A stretch of 10,196 bases of DNA, from the NCBI GenBank assembly GCA_045655125.1, contig JAZOOR010000014.1:1-10196 (forward strand), written 5' to 3'. Below, one piece after another: positions 1-6,398 of this stretch. Position 1 is the first letter of the stretch; every line of letters starts with the position of its first letter. Made by a program: the position numbers and the translations under genes. Below the pieces are notes generated by a model that was not told the DNA's origin, did not search any database, and saw only the letters and a program-made list of their open reading frames with translations. This stretch comes from SIG578 sp045655125. GTDB taxonomy: Bacteria; Bacillota; Clostridia; Oscillospirales; Ruminococcaceae.

Positions 1-1713
1 GTTGACCTTTCTTCCTCTATGCAGGAACTGATGGATGCCACCAAAACAGAGGGCGAGCGCGACCCTGACAAGATTTACTCAAATGATATTATGAGCAAGA
101 TGATGAAAACCACCATTTCATCTGCTTCTCAAAATAATCTCACTGATTTCAAAACCTATCTTGACGGTAACAGAAGCAACATCAGAGAGTACACCAATGA
201 TATTAAATACAGATATTCAACTCCCCTTAACATCTACAAGGCAGATATTGACAACGGCATTGACAAGGTTTCTCCCGACAACGCCCTTGACGATATCGGA
301 ATGGGACCTCAAGGCTCCCCCGCCTCTTCTATGGGCAATATGGGCGGTATGAATATGATGCAGTCTATGATGTCTGTATGGAAAGAACTTGTAGGCGACA
401 ATGACCTTCTTTCAGAGCAGTACACCGTTTTAAAGGGCAGACTTCCCGCCGCATATAACGAGGCTGTTATTATAGTTACACCAAATAACGAAATCAGCGA
501 TTTTACCCTCTACTCACTCGGAATTAAAGACCCCGAGGAGCTTGTCGATATGATGAAGGAGTATCAGGAGACGGGCGAAATCACATTTGAGCCTACACGA
601 ACAGAGTATACCTATGACGACCTGCTTTCTCTTTCCTACAAGTTTTTGGTAAATACCGATTACTATGAGAAGCAAGGCTCTATCTGGGTCAACCGCTCGG
701 ATGATGACATCTATGTTGCACAGAAGCTTGAAAGCGCAGAGGAAATCAAAATCGTTGGTGTTTTAAGACCTAATTCCGATGCACTTGCAAATGCAGAAGC
801 AGGCTCTATCGGATACTCTCGCGAACTTATGGAAAAATTTGTTGAAAAGGTAAGCGGCAGCGAGATTGTTAAAGAGCAGCTTGCAAACAAGGAAATCGAC
901 GTTTTCACCGGCATAAAATTCTCAAACGGCGAAAAACTTACCTTTAATAATATTCAGGAGCTTTCGGCTTTTCTCAGCTCGCTCCCCGAAGAGCAACGCA
1001 CTCAGGCAGTAGCCTCCCTCTCTCAGATGCAGCAGAAAGGAATTAGTGAGCAGGCAATTCTTAGTAGCTTTGCCTCGGCTCTCTCACAAGCCTCAGACGC
1101 AACGCTCGACTCCCGTCTTGCCGAAATCGGATATGCAAGCCTTGAAACTCCCTCCTCTATCGAGATTTATTCAAAGGATTTTGAGGCAAAGGATTCTATC
1201 GAGGAAATTATCCGCGAATATAATAATGGCGTTGAAGAGGAAAAGGACAAGATAACCTATACAGATTATATCGGACTTATGATGTCATCGGTAACCACTA
1301 TTATAAACGCCATCAGCTATATTCTCATTGCCTTTGTGGCGATTTCACTTGTTGTTTCCTCTATAATGATAGGAATTATCACCTATATCTCTGTTCTTGA
1401 GCGCACACGCGAAATCGGAATACTCAGAGCAATTGGTGCTTCCAAAAAAGATATTGCCCGAGTTTTCAATGCAGAAACTCTGATAGTCGGCTTTACAGCG
1501 GGCGCGCTCGGCATAGGGCTGACACTCTTGCTCATTATTCCCATAAACGCAATTCTTCACGCAGTTACAGATATTTCCGCATCGGCATTTCTGCCGCCAA
1601 TTGCAGGGGTTATACTTGTAGTAATCAGCATGCTGCTTACCTATATTGCAGGTCTGTTCCCCTCAAGAATTGCCGCTAATAAAGATCCCGTTGTAGCGCT
1701 TAGAACTGAATAG
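1..1713 (+). CDS. FtsX/MacB-type ABC transporter permease, C-terminal part (5' truncated by window edge)
   Basis: The reading frame is open from base 1, so the true start lies outside the window; the ATG at 19 has no ribosome-binding site and is internal. The visible 570 residues are a large extracytoplasmic domain (about 1-430) followed by three membrane segments (about 434-462, 494-513 and 532-552). Between the first two membrane segments sits the family signature ERTREIGILRAIGAS (467-481), typical of the cytoplasmic loop of FtsX/MacB permeases that contacts the ATPase. The protein ends DPVVALRTE, also typical. The missing N-terminus should carry the first membrane helix and may carry a fused ATPase domain, as in many long clostridial members; this cannot be seen. 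MacB-like systems act mechanically on extracytoplasmic peptides or lipoproteins, but the substrate here is unknown. Oddities are a Met/Gly-rich segment (101-124) and a Ser/Gln-rich helical stretch (about 315-385) in the extracytoplasmic domain. Confidence 0.9.
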   Translation, partial: VDLSSSMQELMDATKTEGERDPDKIYSNDIMSKMMKTTISSASQNNLTDFKTYLDGNRSNIREYTNDIKYRYSTPLNIYKADIDNGIDKVSPDNALDDIGMGPQGSPASSMGNMGGMNMMQSMMSVWKELVGDNDLLSEQYTVLKGRLPAAYNEAVIIVTPNNEISDFTLYSLGIKDPEELVDMMKEYQETGEITFEPTRTEYTYDDLLSLSYKFLVNTDYYEKQGSIWVNRSDDDIYVAQKLESAEEIKIVGVLRPNSDALANAEAGSIGYSRELMEKFVEKVSGSEIVKEQLANKEIDVFTGIKFSNGEKLTFNNIQELSAFLSSLPEEQRTQAVASLSQMQQKGISEQAILSSFASALSQASDATLDSRLAEIGYASLETPSSIEIYSKDFEAKDSIEEIIREYNNGVEEEKDKITYTDYIGLMMSSVTTIINAISYILIAFVAISLVVSSIMIGIITYISVLERTREIGILRAIGASKKDIARVFNAETLIVGFTAGALGIGLTLLLIIPINAILHAVTDISASAFLPPIAGVILVVISMLLTYIAGLFPSRIAANKDPVVALRTE

Positions 1714-1730
1714 ATTATTTGATACAAAAT

Positions 1731-1862
1731 GGCTCCCTCTGACGAGGGAGCTGTCACGAGGCACGAGTGACTGAGGGAGAGAGCTCTGTTTTATAATTTG
1801 ATTTTTTCTCTCCCTCCGTCTTTTTGCTTCGCAAAAATCCACCTCCCTCGTCAGAGGGAGGC
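1731..1862. repeat. 132-bp interspersed inverted-repeat element (MITE/REP-like)
   Basis: Terminal arms 1731-1752 and 1841-1862 are inverted copies matching at 20 of 22 positions. Each arm is itself a hairpin with an 8-bp stem (core CTCCCTC/GAGGGAG) and a TGAC or GTCA loop. Three nested inverted pairs lie inside: GTCAC 1753-1757 with GTGAC 1767-1771, CTGAGGGAGAGA 1771-1782 with 1807-1818 (one mismatch), and TTTTTGC 1821-1827 with GCAAAAA 1831-1837. The whole element can fold into one long cruciform or RNA hairpin. It contains no coding frame. I recall similar CTCCCTCTGACGAGGGAG repeats scattered in gut Clostridia, which I cannot check here. No convincing target-site duplication is visible. Lying 17 bases after the ABC permease stop, it may double as a transcription terminator or mRNA 3'-end stabiliser. 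Confidence 0.8.
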
Positions 1863-1973
1863 ATAAGAAAGCCTCTAACCTGTTTTGTTTTTATAAAAAA
1901 CATTTTGTGAAAGTATCGGGTATGACGAAAAGACTTTTTCTTTATAAAAGAGATGAAAATTTTATTTTTCTCC
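1863..1973. other. Intergenic A+T-rich spacer with UP-element-like tract
   Basis: No gene, RNA or repeat is recognised in this stretch. The last 23 bases before the -35 hexamer (about 1951-1973) are runs of A and T, which could act as an UP element contacting the RNA polymerase alpha subunits at the strong promoter that follows. That role is inferred from composition and position only. Confidence 0.4.
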
Positions 1974-2002
1974 TTGACAAACGGGTAAAGGATTTATATA
2001 AT
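1974..2002 (+). promoter_or_regulatory. Perfect-consensus sigma-A promoter for the yceD-rpmF operon
   Basis: The -35 hexamer is TTGACA (1974-1979) and the -10 hexamer is TATAAT (1997-2002), separated by exactly 17 bases. An A/T-rich tract lies directly upstream. Transcription should begin near 2008-2010, giving a 5' leader of about 80 nt before yceD. Both hexamers match the vegetative consensus at every position, as expected for a highly expressed ribosomal-protein transcription unit. Confidence 0.9.
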
Positions 2003-2009
2003 AAGTGAG

Positions 2010-2091
2010 TATGGATATTTTTAGTATCCGAGCTTCGGCCGCATCATGCTGCGGTACCCCCTAAGTATTGGCAGTGTGTGAGGTGTCGTTT
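2010..2091 (+). promoter_or_regulatory. Structured 5' leader of yceD-rpmF (candidate cis-regulatory RNA)
   Basis: The leader holds closely packed small stems: GGATA 2013-2017 with TATCC 2025-2029, a C(UUCG)G tetraloop at 2033-2038, and CCGCA 2039-2043 with TGCGG 2050-2054 (loop TCATGC). A competing inner stem GCAT/ATGC (2041-2044 with 2046-2049) is also possible. The ribosome-binding site GAGGTG (2080-2085) follows, six bases before ATG 2092. I do not recognise a named RNA family. Compact hairpins ahead of a ribosomal-protein operon suggest a protein-binding leader or mRNA 5' stabiliser, but this is a hypothesis. Confidence 0.4.
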
Positions 2092-2586
2092 ATGGAAATC
2101 GATGTCAGGCGACTATTTGAGATTGAGGGCGAGCGCGAGGATTTTTCCTTTTCGCTCGATTTAAGTGACACAGAAATCTGGGGTCACAAGCCTCTCTCCT
2201 CCCCTGTTTTCATCGAGGGCAGTGCTGTAAACAGAAGTTCTATTGTAACTCTGGCATACAAGGCTTCTTGTAATCTGCACACCTTCTGTGACAGGTGCTT
2301 AGTTGAATTTGACAAGCCGCTTTCCTTCTCCTTTGAATACACTCTTGTAAGAGAGCTGCAGGACAGCGAAATTCAGGAGTACATTCTTGTGGAGGGCGAT
2401 TTCTTTGACCTGGGCGCGCTTTGCGAGTCCGACATTGTTTTGAATTTGCCACTCAAATTCCTCTGTCGTGACGATTGCAAGGGATTATGCCCCGTCTGCG
2501 GTAAGAATTTAAATCACTCTGAATGCGATTGTCTTAACACTCAGATTGATCCGAGGCTCGCAGCACTTAAAAATCTGCTTAAATAA
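2092..2586 (+). CDS. yceD: YceD/DUF177 family protein (large-subunit rRNA accumulation)
   Basis: This 164-residue protein belongs to the DUF177/YceD family, whose members are needed for normal 23S rRNA accumulation in bacteria and plastids; the biochemical role is not settled. Family hallmarks seen are the early Cys pair C66-x2-C69 (FCDRC), an acidic FDLG segment near 105-108, and a C-terminal Cys cluster C125, C129, C133, C136, C145, C147 in a CRDDCKGLCPVCG context, which looks like a zinc site. The start is taken at ATG 2092 because GAGGTG lies six bases before it. A TTG at 2068 would add eight residues but has no ribosome-binding site. The gene is directly followed by rpmF, the usual partner of yceD, and both should be read from the promoter at 1974-2002. 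Confidence 0.93.
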   Translation: MEIDVRRLFEIEGEREDFSFSLDLSDTEIWGHKPLSSPVFIEGSAVNRSSIVTLAYKASCNLHTFCDRCLVEFDKPLSFSFEYTLVRELQDSEIQEYILVEGDFFDLGALCESDIVLNLPLKFLCRDDCKGLCPVCGKNLNHSECDCLNTQIDPRLAALKNLLK

Positions 2587-2624
2587 GATTAACAACATTT
2601 CTATTATATCAAGGAGGTTCTATC

Positions 2625-2810
2625 ATGGCTGTTCCCAAGAGAAGAGTGTCCAAAGCACGTCGCGATAAGAGACGTTCCAATGTCTGGAAGCTTACTGCTC
2701 CTGCATTTTCTAAGTGCCCCAACTGTGGCGAGCTCAAACTCCCTCATAGAGTTTGCAAAAGCTGCGGTTATTACAAGGGCAAAGAAGTCATCAAGGTTAA
2801 CGAAGACTAA
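2625..2810 (+). CDS. rpmF: 50S ribosomal protein L32 (bL32), zinc-binding form
   Basis: This 61-residue protein is bL32 of the large ribosomal subunit. It opens with the family signature MAVPKRRVSKARRDKRRS, then carries CPNCGE (C31, C34) and CKSCGYY (C44, C47), the four-cysteine zinc ribbon of the C+ form. Length is normal for the family. A strong ribosome-binding site AAGGAGG (2611-2617) lies seven bases before the ATG. The gap from yceD is 38 bases with no promoter or terminator visible, so the two genes are co-transcribed. Presence of all four cysteines means this is the zinc-dependent version, not the Cys-less paralogue that some bacteria induce under zinc starvation. Confidence 0.98.
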   Translation: MAVPKRRVSKARRDKRRSNVWKLTAPAFSKCPNCGELKLPHRVCKSCGYYKGKEVIKVNED

Positions 2811-2824
2811 TTTTAGTGAAAGCT

Positions 2825-2854
2825 TAGAGGAGGAGTTTTTTCCTCCTCTATTTT
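2825..2854 (+). terminator. Intercistronic hairpin after rpmF, possible partial terminator
   Basis: TAGAGGAGGA (2825-2834) and TCCTCCTCTA (2841-2850) form a perfect 10-bp stem with loop GTTTTT, followed by TTTT then C. The short U tract suggests partial rather than complete termination, so the abundant ribosomal-protein message could be set apart from the lower-expressed genes downstream. The stem ends ten bases before the next ribosome-binding site. Confidence 0.65.
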
Positions 2855-2870
2855 CATATGAGGAAGGCTT

Positions 2871-4187
2871 ATGAGCGTTAAAATTTTAAGTGTATCAGAT
2901 GGCTCCCCTGCGCAAAGAGCAGGCATACGCGGCGGCGAAACTCTCATTTCTATTAACAAAAATGAGACTAATGATGTTCTGGATTTTCGTTTTCATCAGA
3001 TAAACACCCGCCTTGTCCTTAAAATAGAGGACGAAAATGGCAAGGCACGAAATGTCCGAATTAAAAAGGACGAATACGAGGAGCTGGGTCTTGAGTTTGA
3101 AACCTACCTTATGGATAAGCAGCACTCTTGCAAAAACAAATGTATTTTTTGCTTTGTGGACCAGCTTCCAAAAGGTATGCGCGAGACACTTTATTTTAAA
3201 GATGACGATACCCGCCTTTCCTTTTTATTCGGAAACTATGTTACCTTAACTAACATTACAGACCACGAGATAGAGCGTATTATAAAAATGCACATTAGCC
3301 CCATCAATGTTTCCGTTCACACCACAAACAGCGACCTGAGGGTTAAAATGATGGCTAATAAGAGTGCAGGGGAGGCTCTTTCAGTAATGCGCCGATTTGC
3401 CGATGCGGGCATATCGATAAACTGTCAGCTCGTTCTCTGCCCCGATATAAATGACGGTGAGGAGCTTGTAAGAAGTCTTACCGACCTATCTTCGCTTTTC
3501 CCCTCACTTGAGAGTATTGCGTTAGTCCCTGTGGGACTTACCTGTCACCGAGAAGGGCTTTACCCTCTTTCTCCTTATACAGAAGAGAAGGCTCGCGAGG
3601 TTATTAAAATCGCAGATGAATTTGGTGAAAAATTCTTAAAGGACTATGGCAGTCGACTGGTTTACTGCTCGGACGAATTTTTCATAAAAGCAAATCTCCC
3701 GCTCCCTGATTACTCCTATTATGAGGATTTCCCTCAGCTTGAAAACGGGGTGGGGCTTATCCGCAGCCTGCAAAACGATGTTGACCTTTTGATAGAGGAT
3801 ACAGAGCCGAAGACAGACGCGCGCAATGTTCACTTTTCTATCGCGACGGGGGTTGACGCAGCGCCCTATATAGAGGCAGAAATAGAAAAGATTTCAAAGG
3901 TTTTTCCCAATATCGAAGCTCATATTTATCCCATTGAAAATAACTTTTTCGGTCATACCATAACAGTTACGGGGCTTATAACCGCCGCCGATATTATAGC
4001 ACAGCTTAAAGGAAAGCCGCTCGGCGAGGTGCTTGTTCTGCCCGATGTTATGCTGCGGCACGAAAAGGATAGATTTTTAGACGATAAGACCGTTTCTTTC
4101 GTAGAAGAAGCGCTTAATACTAAAATTATAATAGCCTCTGCTGACGGTGAAGGGTTATATAACGCCGTTTGCAGCCTACAATCTTAA
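2871..4187 (+). CDS. PDZ - radical SAM - DUF512 protein of unknown function
   Basis: This 438-residue protein has three recognisable parts. Residues 1 to about 65 resemble a PDZ domain (GSPAQRAGIRGGETLISINK, 11-30). Residues 87-94 are CKNKCIFC, the C-x3-C-x2-C motif (C87, C91, C94) that binds the 4Fe-4S cluster of radical SAM enzymes. The C-terminal half matches my memory of DUF512, with conserved blocks such as SDEFF (267-271), YYEDFPQLENGVGL (283-296), ENNFFGHTITVTGLITAADI (356-375), and LP..MLR..FLDD (390-405). It should be a cytosolic iron-sulfur protein; no reaction is known to me. The start ATG follows GAGG (2860-2863) by seven bases. It ends 15 bases before der, whose ribosome-binding site directly abuts its stop codon, so the two are tightly coupled. 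Adjacency to der recurs in Clostridia as I recall it. A full-length, undamaged member of an uncharacterised family. Confidence 0.9.
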   Translation: MSVKILSVSDGSPAQRAGIRGGETLISINKNETNDVLDFRFHQINTRLVLKIEDENGKARNVRIKKDEYEELGLEFETYLMDKQHSCKNKCIFCFVDQLPKGMRETLYFKDDDTRLSFLFGNYVTLTNITDHEIERIIKMHISPINVSVHTTNSDLRVKMMANKSAGEALSVMRRFADAGISINCQLVLCPDINDGEELVRSLTDLSSLFPSLESIALVPVGLTCHREGLYPLSPYTEEKAREVIKIADEFGEKFLKDYGSRLVYCSDEFFIKANLPLPDYSYYEDFPQLENGVGLIRSLQNDVDLLIEDTEPKTDARNVHFSIATGVDAAPYIEAEIEKISKVFPNIEAHIYPIENNFFGHTITVTGLITAADIIAQLKGKPLGEVLVLPDVMLRHEKDRFLDDKTVSFVEEALNTKIIIASADGEGLYNAVCSLQS

Positions 4188-4202
4188 AAAGGAGGAAAAC
4201 TG

Positions 4203-5528
4203 ATGGCTCTGCCAGTTATTGCGGTTGTCGGCCGCCCGAACGTCGGTAAATCGACACTGTTTAACAAGCTTGTCGGCAAGCGCCTTTCAATAGTTGAGGA
4301 CACCCCCGGTGTTACGCGCGACCGCATTTATGCAAAGGTCGAGTGGCAAAATCGCTTTGCCACCATTATTGATACCGGCGGAATTGAGCTTTTTTCCGAC
4401 GATGTTATCCTCTCTCAGATGCGCCGTCAGGCTGAAATTGCAATAGAGAGCGCAGATGTTATTCTGCTTGTAACCGACCTTACCTGCGGAGTTACCGCTG
4501 CCGACATTGAAGTTGCATCTATGCTTAAAAAGAGCGGAAAGCCCGTTGTGCTTTGCGTTAATAAATGCGACAGCATCGGCGAGCCGCCGCTCGGTTTCTA
4601 TGAGTTTTACAATCTCTGTCTTGGTGACCCTATTGCCGTTTCCTCTGTTCACGGACACGGAACGGGTGACCTGCTCGACGAGCTTTTCTCACTTCTTCCC
4701 GCAGAAGAGGTTGAGGAATATCCCGAGGACTTTATCAAGGTTGCCATTATCGGCAAACCTAACGTTGGCAAATCCTCACTTGTAAACCGCCTTGCAGGCG
4801 AAGAGAGGGTTATAGTTTCGGACATTGCGGGAACTACCCGCGATGCCGTTGACACAGTTGTGGAAAACGATTTCGGTAAATTTGTTTTCATCGACACCGC
4901 AGGTATCCGCCGTCAGAAAAAGGTTGACGAGGCGATTGAGAAGTACAGCGTTCTTCGCTCATATATGGCGGTTGAGCGCTCGGATGTCTGCGTTATTATG
5001 ATAGACGCTACTGAGGGCTTTACCGAACAGGACTCCAAGGTTGCGGGCTACGCGCACGACCAAGGTAAAGCTTGCATTATAGCCGTCAATAAATGGGATG
5101 CCATTGAAAAAGACGACAAGACAATGCGCGAGTATCAGAAGAAACTCGAGGTTGATTTTTCGTTTATGCCCTATGCTCCGTTTCTCTTTATTTCGGCAAA
5201 AACGGGGCAGAGAATTGAAAAGCTCTATTCCCTCATAACCTATGTGCGTGAGCAGAACTGCCGCCGCATACAGACGGGTCTTTTAAATGATATGCTCGCA
5301 GAGGCGACCGCAAAGGTTCAGCCCCCCTCGGACAAGGGCAAGCGCCTTAAGATATACTATATAACTCAGGCGGCGGTTTGCCCGCCCACCTTTGTCTGCT
5401 TTGTAAATAACGATGAACTTTTCCATTTTTCATATCAGCGCTACATCGAAAATCAGATAAGGGCAACCTTTGGCCTTTCGGGAACGCCGATAAAGATAAT
5501 CTCCCGTGAACGCGGAGAGTCAAAATAA
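4203..5528 (+). CDS. der: Ribosome-associated double GTPase Der (EngA)
   Basis: Der is the only widespread GTPase with two tandem G domains and acts in late assembly of the 50S subunit. The 441 residues show G domain 1 with P-loop GRPNVGKST (10-18), TPGVTRD (34-40), DTGG (57-60) and NKCD (120-123). An acidic linker (about 168-176) leads to G domain 2 with GKPNVGKSS (184-192), AGTTRD (209-214), DTAG (231-234) and NKWD (296-299). A C-terminal KH-like RNA-binding domain (about 352-441) follows. All nucleotide-binding motifs are intact and the length is typical. The ribosome-binding site AAGGAGG (4189-4195) sits seven bases before ATG 4203. It lies between the DUF512 gene (15-base gap) and plsY (23-base gap) in one operon, and shares a large-subunit assembly theme with yceD and rpmF upstream. 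Confidence 0.98.
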   Translation: MALPVIAVVGRPNVGKSTLFNKLVGKRLSIVEDTPGVTRDRIYAKVEWQNRFATIIDTGGIELFSDDVILSQMRRQAEIAIESADVILLVTDLTCGVTAADIEVASMLKKSGKPVVLCVNKCDSIGEPPLGFYEFYNLCLGDPIAVSSVHGHGTGDLLDELFSLLPAEEVEEYPEDFIKVAIIGKPNVGKSSLVNRLAGEERVIVSDIAGTTRDAVDTVVENDFGKFVFIDTAGIRRQKKVDEAIEKYSVLRSYMAVERSDVCVIMIDATEGFTEQDSKVAGYAHDQGKACIIAVNKWDAIEKDDKTMREYQKKLEVDFSFMPYAPFLFISAKTGQRIEKLYSLITYVREQNCRRIQTGLLNDMLAEATAKVQPPSDKGKRLKIYYITQAAVCPPTFVCFVNNDELFHFSYQRYIENQIRATFGLSGTPIKIISRERGESK

Positions 5529-5551
5529 AGCATTTGATATCGGAGGTCATT

Positions 5552-6226
5552 ATGCTAAGTAAAGATGTTATTACCGTTTTACTCTATTCACTCGGCGCGG
5601 CAGTAGTATCCTATCTTTTAGGAAGCGTCAGTTTTGCCGTTATATTCAGCCGCCTTTTTGCAAAGCGCGATGTGCGCGACAGCGGCAGCGGCAACGCAGG
5701 AATGACAAATGTTCTTCGTACCGTAGGAAAACTACCTGCTGTACTCACGCTTATATGCGACCTGCTTAAAGCGGTTGCCGCAATTTACTTTTCAAGATGG
5801 CTCTTTTCCGCTCTGCCCTTTCTCGAGTCCGAGCGGGTTGGAATGTATATCGGCGGAATATTTGTTGTTATAGGTCACATTCTTCCCATTTTCTTTAACT
5901 TCAGAGGTGGAAAGGGAGTGCTTACCTGCGCGGGAGTTTTCCTTGTGCTTGACTGGCAGCTTTGCCTTATCTGCATAGCAATTTTTATTATTATTGCATT
6001 TACAACAGGATATGTTTCATTAGGCTCTATACTTTCAATGGGAGCCGCTCCCATACTTACCCTCGTTGTCGGTCTTACTCTGCGAGCCGACATTCTGCTC
6101 ACAAGAACGGTTATCTGGCAGGCAGCTTTTGTTGCAGTAATTGCAGGAATTTCAATTTTTATGCACCGCGAAAACATAAAAAGGCTACTTAGCGGCACCG
6201 AAAACTGCTTTAAAAAGAAAAAATAA
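5552..6226 (+). CDS. plsY: Acyl-phosphate:glycerol-3-phosphate acyltransferase PlsY
   Basis: PlsY is the membrane enzyme that transfers an acyl group from acyl-phosphate (made by PlsX) to glycerol-3-phosphate, the first step of phospholipid synthesis in most Gram-positives. The 224 residues show the family motifs: GSVSF then RDSGSGNAGMTNVLRTVGK (42-60, motif 1), GHILPIFFNFRGGKGV (108-123, the glycine-rich GGKG motif 2) and SLGSI (156-160, motif 3). Hydrophobic segments near 8-35, 62-90, 97-115, 124-150, 155-177 and 187-204 fit the multi-spanning fold. The start is ATG 5552, preceded by CGGAGGT (5541-5547); a TTG at 5534 is upstream of that site and not used. The Lys-rich end (KKKK) is positively charged, as expected for a cytosolic tail. 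It closes the operon; the terminator begins nine bases after its stop. PlsX is not in the window. Confidence 0.96.
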   Translation: MLSKDVITVLLYSLGAAVVSYLLGSVSFAVIFSRLFAKRDVRDSGSGNAGMTNVLRTVGKLPAVLTLICDLLKAVAAIYFSRWLFSALPFLESERVGMYIGGIFVVIGHILPIFFNFRGGKGVLTCAGVFLVLDWQLCLICIAIFIIIAFTTGYVSLGSILSMGAAPILTLVVGLTLRADILLTRTVIWQAAFVAVIAGISIFMHRENIKRLLSGTENCFKKKK

Positions 6227-6235
6227 AAAAGATTT

Positions 6236-6269
6236 AAGGCGGACAGATACTCTGTCCGCCTTTTATTTT
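6236..6269 (+). terminator. Strong intrinsic terminator after plsY
   Basis: AAGGCGGACAGA (6236-6247) pairs perfectly with TCTGTCCGCCTT (6251-6262) to give a 12-bp stem with a TAC loop, followed by TTTTATTTT from 6261. It is G+C-rich at the core and has a good U tract, so it should end the yceD-to-plsY transcription unit. A-rich sequence on its left side might also let it act in the reverse direction, but no gene converges on it here. Confidence 0.93.
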
Positions 6270-6308
6270 GCAAAATGTTTCCCATATGTAAAATATCCTT
6301 ATTTTGCC

Positions 6309-6337
6309 TTTACAAAGGGGCATACTTTTGATATAAT
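6309..6337 (+). promoter_or_regulatory. Sigma-A promoter with extended -10 for the lipoprotein-secA operon
   Basis: The -35 hexamer is TTTACA (6309-6314, one mismatch to consensus) and the -10 is TATAAT (6332-6337, perfect), with a 17-base spacer. TG at 6329-6330, one base before the -10, adds an extended -10 element. Transcription should start near 6343-6345, leaving a leader of about 55 nt. The promoter lies about 45 bases after the plsY terminator, so this operon is independently transcribed. Confidence 0.9.
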
Positions 6338-6355
6338 GTATACTAAGAATATTTT

Positions 6356-6371
6356 GCGGCAATTTTGCCGC
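6356..6371 (+). promoter_or_regulatory. Leader hairpin before the lipoprotein gene, with a competing pairing
   Basis: GCGGCAA (6356-6362) and TTGCCGC (6365-6371) form a tight hairpin about 12 nt after the predicted transcription start. The bases ATATTTTGC at 6349-6357 can instead pair with GCAAAATAT at 6390-6398, which spans the last base of the ribosome-binding site and everything up to the start codon. The two structures share bases 6356-6357. Whether either controls translation is unknown. Confidence 0.5.
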
Positions 6372-6398
6372 TATATAAAAAAGAACGGAGCAAAATAT

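Noticed and set aside
1731..1862. CRISPR array or small RNA gene
   Set aside because: There are no regularly spaced direct repeats, and the structure is a single nested inverted repeat without a promoter of its own that I can see.
2068..2091. TTG start that would add eight residues to YceD
   Set aside because: No ribosome-binding site precedes it, while ATG 2092 has GAGGTG at good spacing and begins the usual family N-terminus.
2680..2874. 64-residue + strand frame overlapping rpmF and the hairpin
   Set aside because: It is out of frame with L32, runs through the hairpin and lacks a ribosome-binding site.
4287..4658. 123-residue minus-strand frame opposite der
   Set aside because: It is a shadow of the first Der GTPase domain, with no recognisable domain of its own.
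5534..5551. TTG start for PlsY
   Set aside because: It lies upstream of the CGGAGGT ribosome-binding site that serves ATG 5552.
6336..6398. Upstream in-frame ATG extending the lipoprotein by 21 residues
   Set aside because: The ATG overlaps the -10 box and lies before the predicted transcription start; the extension would also bury the signal peptide.
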